Positions 8,343 to 13,985 of a DNA stretch of 33,884 nt are shown here, piece after piece. Numbering within the stretch: the stretch's first letter is position 1; each line of letters starts with the position of its first letter. The notes beneath the pieces were generated by a model that ran no database searches, was not told the origin of the DNA, and saw only the letters and a program-made list of their open reading frames with translations. Both the position numbers and the translations under genes were made by a program. Location: assembly GCA_026391125.1 (NCBI GenBank), contig JAPLEO010000064.1, positions 1 through 33,884 on the forward strand. Reading direction: 5' to 3'. This DNA comes from Bacteroidota bacterium (GTDB lineage Bacteria; Bacteroidota; Bacteroidia; Chitinophagales; Chitinophagaceae).

Positions 8343-9581
8343 ATGAAAGAAAGAACGATAGAATTATTATCACCTGCTGGTTCATTCGAAGCAATGCAGG
8401 CTGCCATCAATGCTGGTGCCAATGCCGTTTATTTTGGTGTTGAGCAGCTAAATATGCGTACAAGATCATCGAATTCATTTGAGATCAGTGATCTGAAAGA
8501 GATCAAAAGCATCTGTTCTAAAAATGGCATCAAGTGCTACATCACATTAAATACTGTAATGTATGAACATGATATGCAATTGCTTTTATCGATTTTGCAG
8601 GAGGTGAAAAAACAGGGGATCGATGCTGTTATTGCCGCAGATTTTGCTGTGATTCAATATTGTCAGCAATTACAAATTCCTTTGCACGTATCTACTCAAG
8701 CCAATGTCAGCAATATAGAATCGGTTCAGTTTTTTGCACAGTTTTCTGATGTAGTGGTACTCGCAAGAGAGTTAACCCTCAAACAGGTAGAGCATATTAG
8801 TAAGGAGATTAAACGTAGGAATATCAGAGGTATCTCAGGTGAATTGATCAAGATTGAATTATTCGTACATGGAGCACTTTGTATGGCAATCTCTGGTAAA
8901 TGTTATTTGAGTTTGCATACACAAAATGCTGCTGCCAATCGGGGTGCATGTATACAAAATTGTCGTAGATCTTATACCGTAAAAGACACTGAAACAAATG
9001 AAGAGTTGGTGATCGATAACGAATATATCATGTCGCCGAAAGACCTTTGCACCGTCGATATTTTGGATCAATTGATCAATAGTGGGGTAGAAGTATTAAA
9101 GATTGAAGGCAGGAGTAAGGGAGCAGATTACGTGCATGAAGTAACAGCCTGTTATCGTGAAGCACTTGATTCTGTACTTGACAATACTTATACGGAGGAA
9201 AAGAAAAAAAATTGGTTAGATCGTTTATCGAAAGTATATAATCGCGGTTTTTGGGAAGGATATTATTTGGGCAGAAAATTAGGAGAATGGACCTCTACTC
9301 CAGGCTCTATTGCAGAAGAGCGAAAGATCTATCTCGGTAAGTCAACCAATTATTATCCCAAAATTAAAGTCGGCGAGTTTTTAATTGAAGCAGGCAATAT
9401 CAAGGAAGGAGATGAGCTAATGATCATTGGTCCATCTATTGGCATGGCCAAAGAAGTGGCGCATACGTTGATCGTAAACGGTGAAAAAGCAGAACTCGCC
9501 TCCAAGGGAGATAAGATCACTTTTCCTTTTCCCAATAAATTAACTGGCCAGGATAAACTCTATAAAATTGTGAAATCCTAA
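8343..9581 (+). CDS. U32 family protein, TrhP/RlhA-like RNA hydroxylase
   Basis: 412 residues from the ATG at 8343. The opening ELLSPAGSFEAMQAAINAGANAVYFG is typical of the 'peptidase U32' fold. The U32 core HGALCMAISGKC and the cysteines C180, C187, C203, C207 and C236 match the Fe-S binding pattern of this superfamily. Characterised members are not proteases: TrhP (YegQ) and RlhA (YdcP) hydroxylate tRNA U34 or 23S rRNA C2501 using prephenate, and UbiU/UbiV work in ubiquinone synthesis. The length and single-protein form favour a TrhP/RlhA-like role. Its stop overlaps the ferredoxin start (TAATG). A specific RNA target is inference. Confidence 0.85.
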   Translation: MKERTIELLSPAGSFEAMQAAINAGANAVYFGVEQLNMRTRSSNSFEISDLKEIKSICSKNGIKCYITLNTVMYEHDMQLLLSILQEVKKQGIDAVIAADFAVIQYCQQLQIPLHVSTQANVSNIESVQFFAQFSDVVVLARELTLKQVEHISKEIKRRNIRGISGELIKIELFVHGALCMAISGKCYLSLHTQNAAANRGACIQNCRRSYTVKDTETNEELVIDNEYIMSPKDLCTVDILDQLINSGVEVLKIEGRSKGADYVHEVTACYREALDSVLDNTYTEEKKKNWLDRLSKVYNRGFWEGYYLGRKLGEWTSTPGSIAEERKIYLGKSTNYYPKIKVGEFLIEAGNIKEGDELMIIGPSIGMAKEVAHTLIVNGEKAELASKGDKITFPFPNKLTGQDKLYKIVKS

Positions 9582-9802
9582 TGGCTAAAATTATTCACTA
9601 TCGCGATAAATGCATTGGCTGTAGTGTCTGTTTTGAAATGCAACCTGAAATTTGGCGAATGTCAAAAAAAGATGGGAAAGCAACATTACTCAGAGCTACG
9701 GAAAAAAAATCCATTTACATTTTACCACTTAGTCCTTCAATCGAAGATCTAACTAAAGAAGTGGCAAAAGCTTGTCCGGTTAAAATCATCAAAATTGTAT
9801 GA
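9581..9802 (+). CDS. Single-cluster [4Fe-4S] ferredoxin
   Basis: 73 residues. Cysteines C11, C14 and C17 (CIGCSVC) plus C65 followed by Pro form one classical [4Fe-4S] site. There is no second cluster. It overlaps the U32 gene upstream and the flavin split-barrel gene downstream by one and four bases, so the three products should be made together. In E. coli, rRNA hydroxylation by the U32 protein RlhA needs the ferredoxin YfhL, so a job as electron donor to the U32 enzyme is a natural hypothesis. YfhL itself is a two-cluster type, so this would be a different donor. The middle (residues 26-60) is a variable spacer. Confidence 0.88.
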   Translation: MAKIIHYRDKCIGCSVCFEMQPEIWRMSKKDGKATLLRATEKKSIYILPLSPSIEDLTKEVAKACPVKIIKIV

Positions 9803-10227
9803 ACGAACATTTTAATAGTTTTTTGGAAGAGAATACCTGTGCCTCTTTTGCTTGTCTAGATGCTCAGGGTCATCCTTATTGTTTTACCTGCTTTTATGCA
9901 GTAGATCTAAAAGAAGGCTTGCTCTATTTTAAATCTTCCAGCGATTCAAATCATGCAGGCTATCTCAAAAGCAATCAGTTTGTTGCGGGAACCATCCTGC
10001 CCGATAAATTGAATAAGCTACAAGTGAAGGGAATTCAGTTTGAGGGAACGGTACTAGAATTTGATGATATATTGACAAAGTCAGCGGGTTTGCATTATTA
10101 TAAAACCAACCCGATGGCTGTTGCCATGGCCGGGGAAATATGGACGGTTCAACTAAATAGGGTTAAGTATACCGACAGTACCTTAGGCTTCGGAAAAAAA
10201 ATTATTTGGGAAAGGGCTGTTAATTAA
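9799..10227 (+). CDS. Pyridoxamine 5'-phosphate oxidase-like flavin split-barrel protein
   Basis: 142 residues with the split-barrel pattern: an N-terminal strand (CASFACLDAQGHPYC), then LLYFKSSSDSNHAGYL, which in this family contacts the FMN phosphate, and VKGIQFEGTVLEF. It is close to the YhbP/UPF0306 type. Such proteins bind FMN, F420 or haem. The cofactor here is not proven. The start overlaps the ferredoxin stop (ATGA), making it the third gene of the U32 operon, so it could be the flavin reductase or electron entry point of that system. It lacks the C-terminal domain of true PdxH, so pyridoxal phosphate synthesis is unlikely. Confidence 0.75.
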   Translation: MNEHFNSFLEENTCASFACLDAQGHPYCFTCFYAVDLKEGLLYFKSSSDSNHAGYLKSNQFVAGTILPDKLNKLQVKGIQFEGTVLEFDDILTKSAGLHYYKTNPMAVAMAGEIWTVQLNRVKYTDSTLGFGKKIIWERAVN

Positions 10228-10305
10228 TGATTTATAGATACAAAATTGTAGATTCAGGTAGGAACCTGTATGACAAAAGTCATATTTAATTGCACCTCAA
10301 GGAAT

Positions 10306-10313
10306 TACATTTG
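10306..10313 (+). promoter_or_regulatory. -7 box upstream of a short hairpin leader
   Basis: TACATTTG matches TAnnTTTG. The hairpin terminator at 10332-10364 begins 18 bases later, so a transcript from here would be only about 45-50 bases unless it reads through to the gene at 10409. Confidence 0.45.
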
Positions 10314-10331
10314 TATAAGAATGCAATAGAC

Positions 10332-10364
10332 AGGTTATTATCGCAGGTAATAACCTATTTTTTT
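10332..10364 (+). terminator. Rho-independent terminator between the U32 operon and the 602-residue gene
   Basis: AGGTTATTA (10332-10340) pairs with TAATAACCT (10348-10356) over a 7-base loop and is followed by A and seven Ts. It lies 105 bases after the flavoprotein stop and 45 bases before the next start, so it may end the upstream operon, act as an attenuator of the downstream gene, or both. Confidence 0.75.
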
Positions 10365-10408
10365 GTAATCGAAAGCAAATATCATTTACCCACATAGATT
10401 GTATTTAC

Positions 10409-12217
10409 ATGTATCAAAACCCTTATCACAAATTTCATATTCCCGTAATGGGGCTGGCGTACACAATTGATAGTCCAATTAAAGTAGCTCGCTTTGGGAT
10501 TTCTTCAGTAATGTCGATCGTTGAAGATCGTTTGATAGAAATGATGCGTAGTCATTATTATCCTACCATTAATCAGCCCTACGTTCCTATTAATACAGAT
10601 GTAGAAGATTATAGAGCAAAAAGAATTACTGACTATTTGAATTTGGTCAACACCATTGTTACGCAACAGGTTGAAAAATTGAAACATGCTGCTTTTGAGG
10701 CTGGATCAGAAATTGTAAAATATTTCGAGATGCTGCCTGATGATAGCACATTGAAACAATTGTATCAACAAATGATGCAAACAGGTGAGTCTCATGAGAA
10801 AACTAAAATGGAACAATTTTTACGCGATCATATCAAACCTGGTAGGATCGATGTAAATATTATGACCAAATTAGATAGGAATATTTACGATAAAAACGGA
10901 GTTCCAGTTCCAGATGGTTCTGATGCAATTACTGCATTAAGAGGATATGTGAATAGCGATCTTACTCATTCTTCCGTCGTATTTTCAGCAGGCTTAAATC
11001 CAAGGTTGTATAATTATTTAGAGCAATGCAAACAATTCGATGTTAATGATGATGGTGGATTCGATAAAAAAGTAATCATCAAAGTAAGTGATTATCGTTC
11101 TGCATTGATTCAAGGAAAATATCTTGCAAAAAAAGGAATTTGGGTGAGTGAGTTCCGTGTTGAATCTGGTTTGAATTGTGGTGGTCATGCATTTGCTACG
11201 GATGGTTATTTAATGGGACCGATCTTAGAAGAATTCAAATTGAATCGTCAAGAATTAACTGACATTCTTTTTGAAATTTACAATGCCGCTCAATTAAAGA
11301 AAAATAATAAGCAATTCAAATATCCTCCTGAGATCTTGTTTACAGTCCAAGGTGGTATTGGCACACACGAAGAAGACGCGTACTTACATAATCATTATAA
11401 ATTCGATAGCACAGGTTGGGGTACGCCATTTTTGATGGTACCTGAAGCTACTACTGTAGATGAACCAACATTAAAATTATTAGCGGCTGCCAAGGATAAA
11501 GATGTGAAGCTGAGTCATAATTCACCTTTAGGAGTTCGGTTCCATTATTTGAAAGGTACTAGCTCTGAGGTTGAAAAATATGAAAGAATCAGTGTCGGCA
11601 ACCCTGGAAGTCCTTGTACCGAAAAACACTTAAGCTTTAATACAGAATTTACAACTGAACCTATTTGTACAGCTTCGAAAAAATATATTAAGCTGAAAAT
11701 GGAACAATTGAATTCATTGAACTTGCCTCCTGTCGCTTTGCAAAAGCAAGTAAGTGAATTGCTAGATAAAGAATGTTTATGTGTTGGATTAAGCAACTCT
11801 GCAGCTATTAACTATGATAAAGTCTTAGTTAAGAAATTGGATGCAGTAACGGTTTGCCCTGGTCCGAATATTGTTAACTTTTCTAAAGTGGTTTCATTGT
11901 CAACAATGGTTGATCATATTTACGGAAGAGACAATGTAATGATGCATACCAATCGTCCGCATATGTTCATCGCAGAGCTGTATTTATACATCGACTATCT
12001 GAAAGAACTGATCCAGGATGATATCGAAACAGATCAATTTGAGAAGAAGCAAAAATTCTATAGTACATTTTTTCAGAACCTGCGTAGTGGTATCAACTAT
12101 TACAAAGAAATGCCAGGACTATCGGTGGGAACAAAATCAAGAATGTTGAAAGATCTTGAAAGGATTACTGTTGAACTTGACTCTCTGAACTATCAGCATG
12201 AAATTATGGTGAAGTAA
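10409..12217 (+). CDS. Uncharacterised protein with nitronate-monooxygenase-like barrel and cysteine-bearing tail
   Basis: 602 residues, no signal peptide, cytoplasmic. No exact family is recognised. Segments read like a divergent FMN-binding TIM barrel of the nitronate monooxygenase type. The first strand is IPVMGLAYTIDSPIKVARFG, followed by a helical insertion (about 60-200). Then come ESGLNCGGHAF (C257, H260), matching the family's 'AGGH' site, and TVQGGIGTHEED and GWGTPFLMVPEAT, matching the GGI...GT phosphate-binding region. A C-terminal extension carries C403, C420, C456, C458 (ECLCVG) and C483 (VCPGPN), enough for an Fe-S or zinc site. The fold reading is inference from motif order. 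Both ends are bounded by hairpin terminators. No operon partner is certain. Confidence 0.6.
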   Translation: MYQNPYHKFHIPVMGLAYTIDSPIKVARFGISSVMSIVEDRLIEMMRSHYYPTINQPYVPINTDVEDYRAKRITDYLNLVNTIVTQQVEKLKHAAFEAGSEIVKYFEMLPDDSTLKQLYQQMMQTGESHEKTKMEQFLRDHIKPGRIDVNIMTKLDRNIYDKNGVPVPDGSDAITALRGYVNSDLTHSSVVFSAGLNPRLYNYLEQCKQFDVNDDGGFDKKVIIKVSDYRSALIQGKYLAKKGIWVSEFRVESGLNCGGHAFATDGYLMGPILEEFKLNRQELTDILFEIYNAAQLKKNNKQFKYPPEILFTVQGGIGTHEEDAYLHNHYKFDSTGWGTPFLMVPEATTVDEPTLKLLAAAKDKDVKLSHNSPLGVRFHYLKGTSSEVEKYERISVGNPGSPCTEKHLSFNTEFTTEPICTASKKYIKLKMEQLNSLNLPPVALQKQVSELLDKECLCVGLSNSAAINYDKVLVKKLDAVTVCPGPNIVNFSKVVSLSTMVDHIYGRDNVMMHTNRPHMFIAELYLYIDYLKELIQDDIETDQFEKKQKFYSTFFQNLRSGINYYKEMPGLSVGTKSRMLKDLERITVELDSLNYQHEIMVK

Positions 12218-12265
12218 TTTGCTGGTATTATTCTGACCATTGCATATCATTTTGTTTTTAACTTT

Positions 12266-12303
12266 AACCATTACACGATATAAATTGTGTAATGGTTTTT
12301 TTT
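12266..12303 (+). terminator. Terminator ending at the next gene's start codon
   Basis: AACCATTACAC (12266-12276) pairs perfectly with GTGTAATGGTT (12287-12297) over a 10-base loop, followed by an unbroken T run to 12303. The next base opens the ATG of the 195-residue gene. It would end transcription of the 602-residue gene 48 bases after its stop codon. Confidence 0.85.
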
Positions 12304-12891
12304 ATGGACATTTCGAGAATCAGCTATAACGATCATACCCTATTTCATATGCTTCGGCATTTTGAATGCATCAATGAAAATGCCAGAAACTGTTTATTAG
12401 AAAGAGGATACACGAATGCTGCAATTGATGCAAATCTTGCAATTCCTGGATCGAAATTTCATAAAGACTTTGCTACTGATATTAAATCACTACTAGCTCA
12501 ATGTATTGGAAAAGAGTTTAAACAAGTCAATGGTCAACAGAAGTATCTTGAATTTGTACTGAAATTTGAAACAGATCCTATTAGGAAAGGGGTTGGTACA
12601 CTGGGCCTTTGTAATAAAAAAGATCTAAATGATTTAAAGGCTACAAGTCTGTATCAAAAAATGAATCGAAATCAGTCTCTATGGCATGCTACAGTTAGAG
12701 AAATGCCCACTACCGTTATGCTGACAATTATTATAAAAAGACAAGTAGTTGCTGATTTCTTGATCACAAGTTTTCCTGGATTACCAACGGTTCCCCTGCC
12801 CAATAAAAAAATGAATAAATCATTGTTGGAGCTTGCAAAAAATTATTGGAATGAGAAAGTATTTCTTGAAGAGGATAAAGAAATGCCTTAG
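12304..12891 (+). CDS. Hypothetical protein, 195 residues
   Basis: I do not recognise this family. I start at the ATG at 12304 (MDISRISYNDHT), because the in-frame ATG at 12292 is inside the terminator stem. The protein is soluble and basic, without signal or membrane segments. A helical N-terminal half (LFHMLRHFECINENARNCLLERG) is followed by a likely beta-rich half with TTVMLTIIIKRQ, then LITSFPGLPTVPLP. A strand followed by 'FPG' recalls small nuclease or toxin folds of the BECR type, but no catalytic set can be assigned. The start codon touches the U-tract of the preceding terminator, so expression must come from readthrough or a promoter inside the hairpin region. It is convergent with the rluE-like gene. 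Confidence 0.6.
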   Translation: MDISRISYNDHTLFHMLRHFECINENARNCLLERGYTNAAIDANLAIPGSKFHKDFATDIKSLLAQCIGKEFKQVNGQQKYLEFVLKFETDPIRKGVGTLGLCNKKDLNDLKATSLYQKMNRNQSLWHATVREMPTTVMLTIIIKRQVVADFLITSFPGLPTVPLPNKKMNKSLLELAKNYWNEKVFLEEDKEMP

Positions 12892-12904
12892 CGAAACTAT
12901 GAAA

Positions 12905-13510
12905 TTAGTAGTTCCTGATTTTTAGTTGTTGAAAGAATTCCTTTTCTTCTATTGCCTTTACTTCTCCTGTTTTTAAGTTATCGATAGTAAGTTCTTCGAT
13001 AGAGAGCCTAATCAGTCTTTTGCATTTATGATGTATGGCTGCCACCATTTTTCTTACCTGATGAAATTTTCCCTCCGTTAACTCTATTGTTAGCCAGGTA
13101 TGCGGAAGCTGTGCAGGGATCTCATGTGCGGGACTATCTAAATATTCCGGTTTTGAAACGATCTCTATCTTACAAGGTTGCGTGATATAGTTTAGTCCAC
13201 CTTTTACTTGAATAGCAATGCCTTCTCTTAGTTGTAATAGGGATTCCTCGTTCACCTTATTTTTTACCTGAATTAGGTATTTTCTCGTATGTGGCGACTC
13301 ACCCTGAAAAAGCAATCTAGTTACTTTTGGGTTGGTGGTTAATAACAATAATCCCTCTGAATGGTTATCTAGTCTCCCAATGGCATGCGTGCCTTCTGGG
13401 AAATTGAAATTCAAATCACCCAATAACCGAACATCATGCGAGCTAATGAATTGCGACACCATATCATAGGGCTTATGGATTGCAAAATATTGGTAGGGCG
13501 ATGATGTCAT
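12905..13510 (-). CDS. rluE: RNA pseudouridine synthase, RsuA/RluE family
   Basis: 201 residues from the ATG at 13508-13510. The longer reading from 13558 is unlikely because a -7 box lies between the two. RsuA-family landmarks are FAIHKPYDMVSQF, the catalytic D48 in AIGRLDNHSEGLLLLT, KYLIQV, and ELTEGKFHQVRKM near the C-terminus. There is no S4 domain, as in RluE, which converts U2457 of 23S rRNA to pseudouridine. RluE rather than another family member is the best guess from size. It is a single gene, convergent with the 195-residue hypothetical and divergent from the DUF1456 gene. Confidence 0.85.
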   Translation of the reverse strand: MTSSPYQYFAIHKPYDMVSQFISSHDVRLLGDLNFNFPEGTHAIGRLDNHSEGLLLLTTNPKVTRLLFQGESPHTRKYLIQVKNKVNEESLLQLREGIAIQVKGGLNYITQPCKIEIVSKPEYLDSPAHEIPAQLPHTWLTIELTEGKFHQVRKMVAAIHHKCKRLIRLSIEELTIDNLKTGEVKAIEEKEFFQQLKIRNY

Positions 13511-13529
13511 TATCTTAAAAAAGTTGCTC

Positions 13530-13537
13530 CGAAGGTA
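13530..13537 (-). promoter_or_regulatory. -7-like box of the rluE-type gene
   Basis: On the minus strand this is TACCTTCG, one base off TAnnTTTG, 19 bases before the ATG at 13510. It supports the shorter start. Confidence 0.4.
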
Positions 13538-13602
13538 TAAAAGAAATCCTGCAAGCATTTCACATAAAAACTACCTTTATTCTCTAATCAATTATTTGAA
13601 CT

Positions 13603-13848
13603 ATGCTCACCAATAATGATATCCTTAAGAAAATACGTGTTGCACTCGAATTGAAAACCGAAGACATGATTCATATTTTATCGTTGGTCGATTTCAAGAT
13701 CACTAAAGGCGCATTGGGTGATTTGTTTCGTCACGAAGACCATCCAAGTTATGTGGAAGCAGGCGATCAGGTGTTGCGCAATTTCTTAAATGGACTAGTG
13801 ATCTATAAAAGAGGAAAACCAGAGGATCGAGAAAAAGCTTCGAAATAA
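13603..13848 (+). CDS. DUF1456 family protein, single repeat
   Basis: 81 residues. It matches one DUF1456 (YehS) repeat: NNDILKKIRVALELKTEDMIHIL, ALGDLFRHEDHPSYVEAGDQVLRNFLNGLVIYKRG. The usual protein is about 155 residues with two such repeats. Here only one exists, and the 137 bases to the next gene are too short to hold a second copy, so this is a genuine half-length form rather than a frameshift. Function unknown. A basic tail (KRGKPEDREKASK) follows the repeat. It stands alone between the divergent rluE-like gene and the GH63 gene. Confidence 0.85.
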   Translation: MLTNNDILKKIRVALELKTEDMIHILSLVDFKITKGALGDLFRHEDHPSYVEAGDQVLRNFLNGLVIYKRGKPEDREKASK

Positions 13849-13985
13849 AAATTTACAACGAGAATTATCAAACGTTTGCGGGTAGAATCTGCAATTTTTG
13901 ACCAAGATATTATCCTTTTATGTGCTATATTCATCTCAGATTTTATATTACATAAAAACAATTAGTGTTTTAGAACAATTTTAGA

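Noticed and set aside
8343..9581. Collagenase-like protease for the U32 gene
   Set aside because: Characterised U32 relatives with this cysteine pattern are RNA hydroxylases or UbiU/UbiV-type proteins, and the ferredoxin context fits redox chemistry.
12292..12303. Earlier ATG adding MVFF to the 195-residue protein
   Set aside because: It lies inside the descending arm and T run of the terminator hairpin, so 12304 is the better start.
13511..13558. Longer N-terminus of the rluE-like protein
   Set aside because: A -7-like box sits between the two starts and the added residues do not resemble the family.
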